From contig NZ_JBOJLM010000006.1 in the NCBI RefSeq assembly GCF_050750585.1, forward strand, positions 124,001-188,000: a stretch of DNA of 64,000 nt, given 5' to 3'. The stretch comes from Salinimicrobium sp050750585 (lineage in GTDB: Bacteria > Bacteroidota > Bacteroidia > Flavobacteriales > Flavobacteriaceae). The first letter of the stretch is position 1, and every line of letters starts with the position of its first letter. The notes under the pieces were generated by a model. It had not been told where the DNA came from. It saw only the letters and a program-made list of their open reading frames with translations, and did no database searches. Shown piece after piece: positions 26,336-35,945 of the stretch. The position numbers and the translations under genes are program-made.

Positions 26336-27769
26336 TTACTTCTGAGCCATAAAGAGTCGTTTTTCCTTGATCATCTCTGTGGTCTTTGGCGGTAACATCT
26401 CTTCCCAGCCCGGCTCCCCGTCTACGATCATTTGATGTACTTCCCGCGAATAGATATCGAGGATTTCAGGATCGTAGTCTGTAATGTCCACAACCCTGCC
26501 GTTATCTTTGAAGAACTTGAACAACTCCTTCATTCGTGGATGCACTTTAAGGTTATTACTGGTGATGATCTCACCTGTTTCGGGATCTTTTAACGGGTGC
26601 AGGTAGATCTTTAGATCCCGGAAGAACAATTTTCCGAAGGCCTCCAGAATTCCCCCGCTAAGGTGCCGGTAGTATTTTTCGTCAAACAGCGCTAAAAATG
26701 TATTAATCCCCATGGTGAGCCCCATTCTTTCGGCTGTGTACTGAGAGAAATACTCCACAACTTTATAGTATTCCTGGAAGTTTGAGATCATTACCATTTG
26801 TCCTAAAGATCCGAGCAGATCGGCTCGATCGAGAAAATCCTTTTCATCGATATCTCCTTCAGACCTAAGGTTAGAAAGTGTGATTTCAAAAATGACTTCG
26901 GTCTTTTCCTCACTCACCTTTTTTTCATTCAGAAACAATTTGAGTGATTGCTCAAACATGTTCATATTCACCTTGGTAACAGGCCTGAAGCTACCTCTAA
27001 GAGTGAGGATATTCTTTTTGTAAAGTTCATTGGCCGGAAGTACGTTGTTTCCGGTTGAAGCGAACATCACGGCCTGTGTCATCCCATTCTTTACCAGCTG
27101 CAGGCTCATTAGGCGATTGTCTACATCTTTAAAAACGGGCCCTGTAAAATTGATCATATCAATCTCTACCTGGTCATTGTTGAGATGATCATATAAATGT
27201 TGCAAAAGCACTTTGGGGTTATCATACTGATAAAAGGCCCCGTAGATCAAATTCGTACCCATGGTGCCCAGGGTGATTTGCTGCAGCCCGGCATTATTCT
27301 CATGAAACTGAACATGAATAATGATCTCACTGAATTCTTCTTCTGGCTTTGTCTGAAATCTAATCCCCAACCAGCCATGGCCTTTATATTTCTTGGCAAA
27401 ATCTATAGTAGCAACTGTATTGGCATAACTAAAGAAGAGTTTATCGGGATGTTTCTCCCTCAAAATTCTTTGTTCAAGAAGATCGGTTTCATATCTAAGC
27501 ATGCTTTTTAATCTTGCCTCGGTCACATAGCGCGCATCAGATTCAATACCATAAATTGCGTCGCTAAAATCTTTATCATAGGCACTCATGGTCTTCGCAA
27601 TGGTACCCGATGCTCCTCCTGCTCTAAAAAAATTACGCACAGTCTCCTGCCCCGCACCAATTTCGGCAAAGGTGCCGTAGATATTTTCATTGAGGTTTAC
27701 GCGCAGCGCTTTATTCATTATCGAGGGAAGAGGATCGAACTCTAAATCTTCTACATCTCTGGATTTCAT
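26336..27769 (-). CDS. Conserved protein of unknown function (often mislabelled TonB-dependent receptor)
   Basis: 477 residues from the ATG at 27769 (MKSRDVEDLEFDPLPSIMNKALRVNLNENIYGTFAEIGAGQE). I recall close homologues across Bacteroidota and some Proteobacteria that carry automatic names such as TonB-dependent receptor or nicotinate-nucleotide adenylyltransferase. The sequence supports neither: no signal peptide, no beta-barrel, no nucleotidyltransferase HxGH motif. Well-conserved blocks are NFFRAGGASGTIAKTMSAYD, KYKGHGWLGIRF, NLRSEGDIDEKDFLDRADLLGSLG and EMLPPKTTEMIKEKRLF. Soluble and probably cytoplasmic. The open frame reaches 27832 only through a TTG, less likely as start. Confidence 0.85.
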   Translation of the reverse strand: MKSRDVEDLEFDPLPSIMNKALRVNLNENIYGTFAEIGAGQETVRNFFRAGGASGTIAKTMSAYDKDFSDAIYGIESDARYVTEARLKSMLRYETDLLEQRILREKHPDKLFFSYANTVATIDFAKKYKGHGWLGIRFQTKPEEEFSEIIIHVQFHENNAGLQQITLGTMGTNLIYGAFYQYDNPKVLLQHLYDHLNNDQVEIDMINFTGPVFKDVDNRLMSLQLVKNGMTQAVMFASTGNNVLPANELYKKNILTLRGSFRPVTKVNMNMFEQSLKLFLNEKKVSEEKTEVIFEITLSNLRSEGDIDEKDFLDRADLLGSLGQMVMISNFQEYYKVVEYFSQYTAERMGLTMGINTFLALFDEKYYRHLSGGILEAFGKLFFRDLKIYLHPLKDPETGEIITSNNLKVHPRMKELFKFFKDNGRVVDITDYDPEILDIYSREVHQMIVDGEPGWEEMLPPKTTEMIKEKRLFMAQK

Positions 27770-28214
27770 ATCAAAAATTACTTTTGATTTTAATTTAGGA
27801 ATTAAATCTGGTAAAAAGTGAATTTTTGACAAGCTTATTTAAGAATAGAAGTAAATGATGCTGAATTTCTTAAGATTTTGCCAGGCTATAAGTTGGAATG
27901 CCTGCAAAAGAAGTGAACTTTAGTTTTATCGGGAACCAATTTCTAAGAATCCGGTTTTATTATCAAAATACTGGCCCTAACTAATTAAAAGTACTGTATT
28001 TCAATAACTTACATAAAATAAACATCTATTTTCATCTAAGATTGTTGTATATTTCCAGTTACTTTAAAATTTACTTTCCCAAATTATCCAATGCCTACTT
28101 ATAAAATAAACCATATCAATTATTATGGTTCATTACGGCTTCAGTTTTTGTTGCCAAAAGCAATTAAATTAAAGCCTTTAAGAATATTGATAAATCAATT
28201 TAACTGGCAAAGCA
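27770..28214. other. Divergent intergenic region before the TPR sensor kinase
   Basis: AT-rich, with promoters expected for both neighbours. TATATTTC at 28048-28055 is one base off the -7 consensus. A 47-codon frame at 28091-28234 is not credible. No strong repeat found. Confidence 0.4.
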
Positions 28215-30212
28215 ATGATAAACTTGATTATTAGATCTTATATATGGTTTACTGCTTTGCTCTTGTATATGAGTGCCCTTCCCCAAAGTCTCCAAACCAC
28301 AAAAGGCGAAAAAAGGATTTCTGAATTAAGAGTTTCCCAAAATCTCTCCCCTAATGAAGTTGCTGCATTAAGTAGAACTTACCAGGACAAGGCATCATGG
28401 TTTAAACAAATGCCCCACTTTAACCGGGACAGTACGGTTTTTTATTTTGATAAGGCCGCGCAACTACTCCAGAACAGCAAACCTCTACAATATGAACGTT
28501 TGGCTAATTTATATCGTGATATTACAGACAGAGCTAATAGGTCGCACAATTTTAATGTGGTAGATTCTCTGGCACCTATAGGTTGGTCTTATTATGAAAA
28601 TATTCCCGAAAGCAAGAAGGATAAAGTGCTGGGATATGACCTGTTAATTAATTGGGCTTTAATAAAAATTATAAGAGGAGAACCAAAACAGGGGCTGGAG
28701 CTTTTCGTGAAAGCATTGAACCTCCTGGAGAATGATAAACGACCTGAAATTCAGCTTAAAATATTGAAAGATAAAGGCAGATTCCTTTCTCAATATGGCT
28801 TGCCAGAAGAGCAGGAAAAAGCTTTTCAATATTTAAGGAAGAGCATGATAGGATATCAAACCTCAATTTATCCTGAAAGAAATGAGGCCCTTGCTGTTGC
28901 ATATAAACTTTTATCCTACCATTATTCCGAAACTAATCTTGATTCAAGTGACTATTACGTACAGAAAATGGGAAACCTTTTGCCTGAGGTAGGCAATCCC
29001 TTTCATCACACCTGGTACTACTATTCAATGGGCAACAACCTCATTAGGAGGGAAAAATATGAAGAAGCAAAAGATTATTTAAACAAGACCATCCGGTTAT
29101 TAGAAGAATATAATCTCACTACCATTGATGTTTACCAATTTGCACATTCCCGGATAGGAGACATATACATGGCTGAAGGCAATTATAATGAAGCAATTGC
29201 CTATTATGAAAAAGCCAGAAATTCATCGATAGCAATTAATACAAAAGCAAATACCGCATATTTTCTCAACAAATTATATAGTGCCCATGAACAGAAGGGC
29301 GATTACAAAAAAGCTCTTGAATACTACATCGCATGGTCTGAGGCTAATGACATCATTGAAGTAGAAAGAAACGAAAGGAGTCTTCGTGAGAATGAATTAC
29401 AGGAAGACATTATAGACCAGGCCGAACAGCTAAGTACTAAACAACAACAACAAACTATTTATCTTACTGTCCTGCTTATTGCGGCTTTGGTGCTGGGCCT
29501 ATTATACCATAATTTCAAGCTTAAAAAAAGCAGCAATAAGCGGCTAAAAGCACTAAATGAAGAATTAGCCCATAAAAATGTATTGTTGGATAAACATAAC
29601 GCAGAGAACGAGCTACTGCTAAAAGAAATACACCATCGCGTCAAGAATAATCTGGAAATGGTAAAAAGCCTAATCGCCCTGCAGTCCGCTCAAATAGAAG
29701 ACCCTGCCACTAAGGAAGCCATGATTGCCAGTCAAAACCGGGTGCAATCTATGGGGATCATTCATCAAAAATTATATCAGGGGACAAATCTTGGTAGTAT
29801 TGAAATGAAAGATTACTTCATAAACCTGAGCGAAGGAATTCTTGATTCCTTTAATGCTGAAGACCGCGTCAAAATTGAATGTGCAATGGACAACCTGGAA
29901 CTGGATGTTGATACTGCCGTGCCTATTGGCCTAATTGTCAATGAGCTGCTTACCAACGCACTCAAATATGCCTTTCCACAAGATCAACGGGGGGTTATTA
30001 ATATTAGCCTTGAAAAGGACAGCAATTTTAATTTAAAACTGGAAGTGAGAGATAACGGGATTGGTAAAACTGCAGGAGTTGCTCCTAAAGGCACCGGATT
30101 TGGCTCACAATTAATAGAATTACTTACCCGGCAACTAAATGGCAAAATGCAGGAACATAGTGGTTTGGGAACCCGTGTGGAGTTTGATTTTAGTATTCAG
30201 AAAAGTGCATAA
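28215..30212 (+). CDS. TPR sensor histidine kinase (HisKA_2 family)
   Basis: 665-residue sensor kinase. N-terminal hydrophobic segment (about 8-24, signal or anchor), then a periplasmic tetratricopeptide region (about 40-390; for example NYNEAIAYYEKARNSS and GDYKKALEYYIAWSEAN), one membrane helix (about 415-433, TIYLTVLLIAALVLGLLYHNF), a short coiled coil, and the kinase core with LLKEIHHRVKNNLEMVKSLIALQSAQ, where HHRVKNN holds the phospho-acceptor His (near 473) of the HisKA_2 family. The ATPase lobe has LIVNELLTNALKYAF and DNGIG. Overlaps the LytTR regulator as TAATG, so the two form a cognate pair. Ligand unknown; the TPR domain suggests a peptide or protein signal. Confidence 0.94.
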   Translation: MINLIIRSYIWFTALLLYMSALPQSLQTTKGEKRISELRVSQNLSPNEVAALSRTYQDKASWFKQMPHFNRDSTVFYFDKAAQLLQNSKPLQYERLANLYRDITDRANRSHNFNVVDSLAPIGWSYYENIPESKKDKVLGYDLLINWALIKIIRGEPKQGLELFVKALNLLENDKRPEIQLKILKDKGRFLSQYGLPEEQEKAFQYLRKSMIGYQTSIYPERNEALAVAYKLLSYHYSETNLDSSDYYVQKMGNLLPEVGNPFHHTWYYYSMGNNLIRREKYEEAKDYLNKTIRLLEEYNLTTIDVYQFAHSRIGDIYMAEGNYNEAIAYYEKARNSSIAINTKANTAYFLNKLYSAHEQKGDYKKALEYYIAWSEANDIIEVERNERSLRENELQEDIIDQAEQLSTKQQQQTIYLTVLLIAALVLGLLYHNFKLKKSSNKRLKALNEELAHKNVLLDKHNAENELLLKEIHHRVKNNLEMVKSLIALQSAQIEDPATKEAMIASQNRVQSMGIIHQKLYQGTNLGSIEMKDYFINLSEGILDSFNAEDRVKIECAMDNLELDVDTAVPIGLIVNELLTNALKYAFPQDQRGVINISLEKDSNFNLKLEVRDNGIGKTAGVAPKGTGFGSQLIELLTRQLNGKMQEHSGLGTRVEFDFSIQKSA

Positions 30213-30955
30213 TGAGCGAAAAAATCAAATTATTGATCGTGGAAGATGAAATGGTCATCGCCGCAAATATTTCTCTCCAACTTAGCGACCTGGGGTATGA
30301 GGTCGTGGGGATTATACCGCGTGGAGAGGAAGTGCTCATTTATGTAAATGATAACCCGCCCGATATAATTTTAATGGACATCAATTTAAAAGGCCGGTTA
30401 GATGGCATAGAAACTGCACGTCTTATACAAAAGAAGCAGGATATTCCAGTGATCTACCTCACAGCCAACGTTGATGATGCCCACTTTAACAGTGCTAAAG
30501 ATACCCACCCCTACGGCTTTATTGCAAAACCATTTAAGAAGCTGGATCTCCAGCGGGCTATTGAATTGACCATAAGCCAAACAATTTGCAAAAGTGAAGA
30601 AAGTAAAAATCCAGTATATCAAAGAGATGAAAGTTTCATTTTGAGCGATTGTATATTTGTAAGACACATAAATTCAATGGTTAAGATATGCATTGAGGAT
30701 ATTCTTTTTATTGAGGCCGAACGCAACTACTGCCGCATCTTTACCACAAGCAAGGAATATTTAGTGGTAATGACCCTAAAGGAAATGGATAAAAAACTTC
30801 CCTCAAAGCATTTCCTGCGGGTTCATCGTTCCTATATCATCAATATCTCTCAGGTAAAAGAAGTAGCCACCAGCCATATCGTTATAGGCAGAAAAGTTAT
30901 TCCTATTAGCAAATCTTCAAAAGAGGAGCTGCTTAAGCGGCTACAGACCATATAA
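30212..30955 (+). CDS. LytTR response regulator, partner of the TPR kinase
   Basis: 247 residues. Receiver: LLIVEDEMVIAANIS, DIILMDINLKGRLDGIE (Asp near 54), VIYLTANVD and GFIAKPFKKLDL. A LytTR DNA-binding domain follows from about 145 (DCIFVRHINSMVKICIEDILFIEAERNYCRIFT and KHFLRVHRSYIINISQ). The receiver subtype with KGRLDGIE is typical of regulators paired with HisKA_2 kinases. Translationally coupled to the kinase by a one-base overlap. The secreted protein gene 131 bases downstream on the same strand may be a target or a co-transcribed member. Confidence 0.94.
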   Translation: MSEKIKLLIVEDEMVIAANISLQLSDLGYEVVGIIPRGEEVLIYVNDNPPDIILMDINLKGRLDGIETARLIQKKQDIPVIYLTANVDDAHFNSAKDTHPYGFIAKPFKKLDLQRAIELTISQTICKSEESKNPVYQRDESFILSDCIFVRHINSMVKICIEDILFIEAERNYCRIFTTSKEYLVVMTLKEMDKKLPSKHFLRVHRSYIINISQVKEVATSHIVIGRKVIPISKSSKEELLKRLQTI

Positions 30956-31086
30956 TCTCTTCGTTAATTAATTTCCTCTTTTGGGACAGCAATTTAATGC
31001 CTTAGTCCTATATCATTTCTTCTATACACTAATAATCAGTTACTTGAACCTATCAAAACTGATTATTAATCCTTAAACACGAAGTC

Positions 31087-31824
31087 ATGAGAACAATTAA
31101 AATTTTTATTGCAATAACTCTTATTGCAACATTGGGAATGGATGTGCTTTTTGCACAAAATGGAGGAAGTGAAATTCTGCATACCACAGAAATTACGGTT
31201 AAACAGGGACACAATTCCCGGTTTATAGAAGGTGTGAAAAAATGGAAGGAATGTTATCTCAAACATAATGGGAAGGAGAAATGGAGCATGTGGTTCAGGC
31301 AGCAGGGAGAAGGAAGGGTTTATATCATGACTGGCACAAATTCAAGTTGGGCAGAAATGGAAAAAAAAGATGAGGTGGATAATGAATGCTACATCGCCTT
31401 ATTAAATCATATTCTGCCTCACATCGAAAAAGTAAATACCAGGGTTGCCAGCACAATACCAGAGGTAAGCAGAAGCACTCCCCTGGACATAAAATATATT
31501 TGGGTGACCTACTACAAAGTACAGAATGAAAGTACTTTTAAAAAAGTAATTACTGAGGTGACCAATGCTATAAAGGAGAAGGAAGGTTTTCCCCGTGGCC
31601 TTTGGTTCAATTTTCAACTAGGGGCACCCGATACTCCAAACTTCATGGTTGTTGAACCGTATAAGGGATACGCTGACATCGACATTAAGAAGGATAGCCC
31701 GGCAAAGATCTACGCAGATGCGGTAGGAGAAGAAAAATCAAGTGAGTTATGGAATGTATGGTTTGATACGGTAAAAGAAAGATGGTCCTATATCTATAAA
31801 CTGAATCCTGAAATGAGCAATTAA
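31087..31824 (+). CDS. Secreted protein of unknown function
   Basis: 245 residues with a Sec signal peptide (MRTIKIFIAITLIATLGMDVLFAQ). The mature part looks like two similar halves: ILHTTEITVKQGHNSRFIEGVKKWKECY with YIMTGTNSSWAEMEKKDE, and YIWVTYYKVQNESTFKKVITEVTNAIKEK with MVVEPYKGYADIDIKK. Each half has the beta-alpha pattern and 'hydrophobic strand, then shared workload' spacing of dimeric alpha/beta-barrel (monooxygenase-like) domains. That fold assignment is my inference. Position next to the TPR-kinase/LytTR pair suggests regulation by it. Confidence 0.7.
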   Translation: MRTIKIFIAITLIATLGMDVLFAQNGGSEILHTTEITVKQGHNSRFIEGVKKWKECYLKHNGKEKWSMWFRQQGEGRVYIMTGTNSSWAEMEKKDEVDNECYIALLNHILPHIEKVNTRVASTIPEVSRSTPLDIKYIWVTYYKVQNESTFKKVITEVTNAIKEKEGFPRGLWFNFQLGAPDTPNFMVVEPYKGYADIDIKKDSPAKIYADAVGEEKSSELWNVWFDTVKERWSYIYKLNPEMSN

Positions 31825-32009
31825 AAGCAAAATAAAGAAGCTGTTTAGAACTTAAAAATAAGGTCATGTTAAAATTATTTACCCCCTGCTCATGCGAATT
31901 CTTTATATCATTAGTCTAAATTTCAATTTTAGTTAAACTCGAAATCAAGTTTTTGTTTGATGAAAAGGTTGATTTTTAGACGGATCTTTAAATTGAAAAT
32001 TGTCATTTC

Positions 32010-32039
32010 AATTCCTCTGAGGCTAGCCTCAGAGGAATT
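32010..32039. repeat. 30-bp perfect palindrome
   Basis: Two 15-base arms, AATTCCTCTGAGGCT and its exact complement, with no spacer. It lies in the 344-base gap (31825-32168) between converging genes, and the rest of that gap shows nothing else. No T-run follows on either strand, so a simple intrinsic terminator is not obvious. Confidence 0.85.
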
Positions 32040-32168
32040 AGCATGTATATGCAGTGCCATCCTGTCTCTAAATTGATGAAAAATTACGCTTTGTAACTTT
32101 CTGAATTTGAAGATGGAAGCCACTACGATATTGGTGGTGAAAGAAAGATAGAAAAAACAGAAAATATT

Positions 32169-33707
32169 TTACCTTTCTACAGCCACTTTATAAGTAGGAT
32201 CTTCAAGAATATTTACCTCTATGATCTCATCGGCATTTTTAAGAAGTTGTCGGCAATCGCGACTCAAATACCTTAGGTGCAGTTTCTTACCCTGTTTTAG
32301 ATAACGCTCAGTGAGCTTGTTTAAAGCTTCAATACCCGACATATCTACCACACGACTTTCAGAAAAATCGATGATCACCTCCTCAGGATCTCCCAATACA
32401 TCAAATTTCTCATTGAAAGCAGCCACACTTCCGAAGAAAAGAGGGCCGTAGATCTCATAATGCTTTACCCCTTTATCGTCCATATATTTACGGGCACGGA
32501 TTCTCTTGGCATTGTCCCATGCAAAAACCAGGGCCGAAATAATTACTCCCACCAGCACTGCCAGTGCAAGATTGTGAAGTACTACCGTAACAAAAGTCAC
32601 GAGCACCATTACCAGAACATCACTTTTTGGCATTCTTCGGAAAGTCCTCAAGCTTGCCCACTCAAAAGTACCTATAGAAACCATGATCATTACTCCGGTA
32701 AGTGCTGCCATAGGAAGAAGTTCAATAACATCTGCCGCAAACATTACAAAAATAAGGAGCATTACTGCTGCAATTATTCCTGATAGTCGTGCTCTTGCAC
32801 CTGAGGAAACGTTGATAAGGCTTTGGCCAATCATGGCGCAACCTCCCATTCCAGAAAAGAACCCCGATAAAATATTGGCAGTACCCTGGGCCACACACTC
32901 TTTATTTCCACGGCCGCGGGTTTCGGTGATCTCATCAACAATGTTAAGAGTCAACAGGCTTTCAATAAGTCCAACCCCAGCCATTATTGCTGCATAAGGA
33001 AAAATAAGAACGATAGCCTCCCATGTAAACGGCACCATTGGAATGTGAAACGGCGGAAATCCTCCTTGAATAGACGCCATATCTCCCACCGTTTTGGTGT
33101 CTATTCCTAAAACCGCCACAATACCAAAAATTGCCAGAATAGCGGCAAGCGAAGATGGAACTACTTTTGTGAGTTTGGGTAATCCCCAGATGATAACCAT
33201 GGTAAGCAGTACAAGTGCCAATAAGATGTACAGGCTTTGGCCAGTCATCCAAACAAGTTCTCCTGCTTCGTTAACTGTCTTGAACTGGTCTAACTGAGAG
33301 GTGAAGATGATAATGGCCAGACCATTCACAAATCCAAATATCACCGAATGCGGCACCATCCTGATTAGTTTTCCAAGCTTTAGAACTCCTGCCAGAATTT
33401 GCAGAATTCCGGCTAAAACTACGGTAGCAAAAACATATTCTACCCCGTGCGATACGGCCAGAGCAGCAATTACAACGGCAACTGCTCCTGTGGCACCAGA
33501 GATCATTCCGGGGCGCCCACCTAAAATAGAAGTTACCAGCCCCATAACAAACGCTGCATAAAGTCCGGTTAACGGGGAAAGTCCGGCGATCATAGCAAAG
33601 GCAACCGCTTCGGGGATAAGCGCGAGTGCTACAGTGAGACCCGCAAGAATTTCAATTTTGTAATCTACTTTTTGTGAAAAATCAAACAGGTTGAAGATCT
33701 TTTTCAT
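32169..33707 (-). CDS. SulP family anion transporter with STAS domain
   Basis: 512-residue inner-membrane transporter, for sulfate, bicarbonate or another inorganic anion. The N-terminus KVDYKIEILAGLTVALALIPEAVAFAMIAGLSPLTGLYAAF is the SulP signature, with 10-12 hydrophobic helices to about residue 400 (GGRPGMISGATGAVAVV, GFFSGMGGCAMIGQSLINVSSGARARLSG). A C-terminal STAS domain (about 415-512) has EVIIDFSESRVVDMSGIEALNKL. Monocistronic. No carbonic anhydrase or sulfate-assimilation genes are adjacent, so the ion stays open. Confidence 0.94.
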   Translation of the reverse strand: MKKIFNLFDFSQKVDYKIEILAGLTVALALIPEAVAFAMIAGLSPLTGLYAAFVMGLVTSILGGRPGMISGATGAVAVVIAALAVSHGVEYVFATVVLAGILQILAGVLKLGKLIRMVPHSVIFGFVNGLAIIIFTSQLDQFKTVNEAGELVWMTGQSLYILLALVLLTMVIIWGLPKLTKVVPSSLAAILAIFGIVAVLGIDTKTVGDMASIQGGFPPFHIPMVPFTWEAIVLIFPYAAIMAGVGLIESLLTLNIVDEITETRGRGNKECVAQGTANILSGFFSGMGGCAMIGQSLINVSSGARARLSGIIAAVMLLIFVMFAADVIELLPMAALTGVMIMVSIGTFEWASLRTFRRMPKSDVLVMVLVTFVTVVLHNLALAVLVGVIISALVFAWDNAKRIRARKYMDDKGVKHYEIYGPLFFGSVAAFNEKFDVLGDPEEVIIDFSESRVVDMSGIEALNKLTERYLKQGKKLHLRYLSRDCRQLLKNADEIIEVNILEDPTYKVAVER

Positions 33708-34093
33708 CTAAATGTTGTAAAAAAATTAATAATAGAAAGGAACTCCCATGTGAGAAAGGGAGGAAAGTGAGAAGAAAAATTATCTCAGGGCGGGGTAACC
33801 GGTGAAACGGATATTTTTTTTGTGCTAGTCATAAGAGGCGGCAAAAATATACTTTTCCGGGTACTATCAAAAATTAATAGAAAAAGATTGAGGCATTAAA
33901 ATACCTATAAGGTTTTCGGGGAAGAAAAAAATTTCAAAAAGAGGATATGAGTTTGTATTTCAGCGAAAAGCAACTGAAAATCGAATCTTAAATTAACCTA
34001 AGGTTAAACTCTTAGATGCTAAGGTTCCAAAAATGGCATTTTCGGAAGTCTTTTTTAACCTGAAGTATTCTAAAAAGAATAAGAAACAAATAA
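33708..34093. other. Region upstream of the SulP gene
   Basis: Holds the SulP leader. A GC-rich patch at 33785-33812 with ACCGGT and GGTAACC stands out from the AT-rich background and lies about 80 bases before the SulP start. It could be part of a leader RNA, but I cannot fold it into a known class. A palindromic element is at 34025-34047. Confidence 0.4.
34025..34047. repeat. Interspersed palindrome upstream of the SulP/downstream of glgA
   Basis: TTCCAAAAATG-G-CATTTTCGGAA: 11-base arms with one mismatch. Confidence 0.7.
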
Positions 34094-34141
34094 CTGGATG
34101 AATTCAGAATAAGCAAGATGTTTTTTTCTGAATTCATCCAG
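34094..34141 (-). terminator. Hairpin downstream of glycogen synthase
   Basis: Perfect 16-base arms (CTGGATGAATTCAGAA and complement) around a 16-base loop, 48 bases past the glgA stop. On the minus strand a T-rich stretch follows, as expected for a terminator. Confidence 0.7.
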
Positions 34142-34189
34142 GGAAAATATTGAATACCGGTCTGAAATTTACTAAATCAGAAGATTTGA

Positions 34190-35749
34190 TCAGGCTACCC
34201 TTACATCTGCCGGATTAAATGTGTAAAGTAGTTTATAGTATTCATCTACAGATTTCTTCCAGGTGAATCGCATTCTACGGGCGTTGAGGCCAATTTGTTT
34301 CCACACAGTCTTATCATTTTCAAAGAAGTAAAGAGCTTCTTTAAAACTTTCAACCATGTTATAGACTTTCTCATCGTAGGTTTTGCCATCAAAGGCGAAA
34401 CCTGTGTGCACATGCTGTACCGTATCTTTAAGTCCGCCGGTATGGTGCACCAGGCAGGGCTGCCCGTTTCTCATGGCAAGCATTTGGCTGATCCCGCAAG
34501 GTTCAAAAAGGCTTGGCATAAAATAAAGGTCAGAATCTCTATAGATAGAATTCACCACCTGCTCGCACTGGGCATTGATGAAAATGAAATTCTTTCTTTT
34601 ATAACTTATGTCCCGCAACAGCTGCTCATAATCGGCCGCACCCGTACCAAGAAGTACATAAATACCATTGACTTCTTCCAGCCTGTCAAGAATTTCCAGC
34701 AGCGCTTCGGGAGAACGCTTAAAGAAATAGAATTTTTGTTCAGTAAGTCTCGCCACACTGGCACTTATAAAGTTTGGTTTTTTCTTCAGAAAAGGAACGA
34801 TCTTCTCCCCTGTATGTGCCAAAAAAGCTGCTTTTTCCCTGTCCTGTTCCTTCTGAAGTTGTTTGAAGATTGCAGTAGCAATGTTTGGAAACAACCGGTT
34901 CTTTTTCACCAGAGTTTCAGGACGATAATCTGATCCATTAAGAATGCCGTGAAAACGACCTTCGCGGTCGGCCTGTTTCAAATCATTTTCGAGCCCTTCC
35001 CCACCAATAAATTCGGGAGCGGCACTGGGCAAAAGCACATCCTGCTTGTATGAAGGAGAAACGGTATGTACAGCATCGGCATATCTTATTCCAATGGCCA
35101 TAAGGTTAAAACAATCGGCATATCTTGGATCTTTCAAAGCTTCACGATCTATTTCGAGGTTTGGGAACCAATTTTTAAGAGAAGAATAATTGTCTTCAAA
35201 AGGGCGTATTCCCTGTAATGCCAGGTTGTGTATACAGTAAACAAACCTGTTCTTCTTAAGACAGGAATACTGCGGATGGTAATTTTTAAGGAACAACAGT
35301 AAGCTGGAATGCCAGTCGTGCAGGTGCACAATGTCCAGCTTCCCGAAATATTTTTGTTTGATTGCTTCGGCTACCGCTGTACAAAAGATAGTATATTTAA
35401 TAACGTCACTATAAAATGGCTCAAAGGGATCATGATGGTAAATGCCACCAAGGTTTCCCATTTCTATTTCGGGGTGATGAATTACATAGTGGCTAATGTT
35501 CTTATCTTCTTCTTTGGCCGGCACCTCATAGAGTTGTGCGGTATAAGATATTCCGCGTAAATTTAGCTGAAGTGAGGCCTTAAAAGTTCCACTTTCGTGG
35601 AGCCTGGAATAAGATGGAACCACAACGTGCACCCGGTCTCCACGCTCTGAAATCTGTTTTGGAACGTCGCGAATGACATCACCTACCCCTCCTACTTTAC
35701 AGTTGGCAATGGCATCATTCTCTGAAGCAACAAAAAGAAAATTATTCAT
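34190..35749 (-). CDS. glgA: Glycogen synthase (GT5)
   Basis: Extends alpha-1,4 glucan from ADP- or UDP-glucose; 519 residues. The N-terminus MNNFLFVASENDAIANCKVGGVGDVIRDVP holds the KxGGxGD sugar-nucleotide loop (KVGGVGD, 18-24). IVHLHDWHSSLLL (about 140-152), YCIHNLALQG, ILNGSDYRPE and the C-terminal LFEPCGISQMLAMRNGQPCLVHHTGGLKDTV are GT5 landmarks. The catalytic Glu lies in FEPCG. With glgP it gives this cell glycogen storage. No glgB or glgC is in the window. Confidence 0.93.
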   Translation of the reverse strand: MNNFLFVASENDAIANCKVGGVGDVIRDVPKQISERGDRVHVVVPSYSRLHESGTFKASLQLNLRGISYTAQLYEVPAKEEDKNISHYVIHHPEIEMGNLGGIYHHDPFEPFYSDVIKYTIFCTAVAEAIKQKYFGKLDIVHLHDWHSSLLLFLKNYHPQYSCLKKNRFVYCIHNLALQGIRPFEDNYSSLKNWFPNLEIDREALKDPRYADCFNLMAIGIRYADAVHTVSPSYKQDVLLPSAAPEFIGGEGLENDLKQADREGRFHGILNGSDYRPETLVKKNRLFPNIATAIFKQLQKEQDREKAAFLAHTGEKIVPFLKKKPNFISASVARLTEQKFYFFKRSPEALLEILDRLEEVNGIYVLLGTGAADYEQLLRDISYKRKNFIFINAQCEQVVNSIYRDSDLYFMPSLFEPCGISQMLAMRNGQPCLVHHTGGLKDTVQHVHTGFAFDGKTYDEKVYNMVESFKEALYFFENDKTVWKQIGLNARRMRFTWKKSVDEYYKLLYTFNPADVRVA

Positions 35750-35945
35750 ATATAGCGCTCTTAAATTCTTACGTAATTTGATCTGAACGAAAGTAATTTT
35801 AAAAGCCTAACTTACAGCATATCAAAAGGTTAAATTAGTATTAAAAAATTGTTGCTTCAATCGTTTTAGTTGTAATTATTTCGTGTGATGCGTCAAAATG
35901 AATTTCAAAGCACGACATATTCCTCTCAGAATCAATAAAAAAGAG

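Noticed and set aside
28091..28234. 47-codon frame before the TPR kinase
   Set aside because: Overlaps the kinase start out of frame, with no signal, helix or family character.
32460..33561. Long open frames antisense to the SulP gene
   Set aside because: The SulP protein has a full, continuous family match, and the antisense frames are low-complexity shadows.
33781..33840. Possible FMN or TPP riboswitch (TCAGGGCGGGG on plus strand, CTGAGATAAT on minus strand)
   Set aside because: Only short fragments resemble the conserved blocks. The remaining blocks and a thiamine or riboflavin gene downstream are missing.
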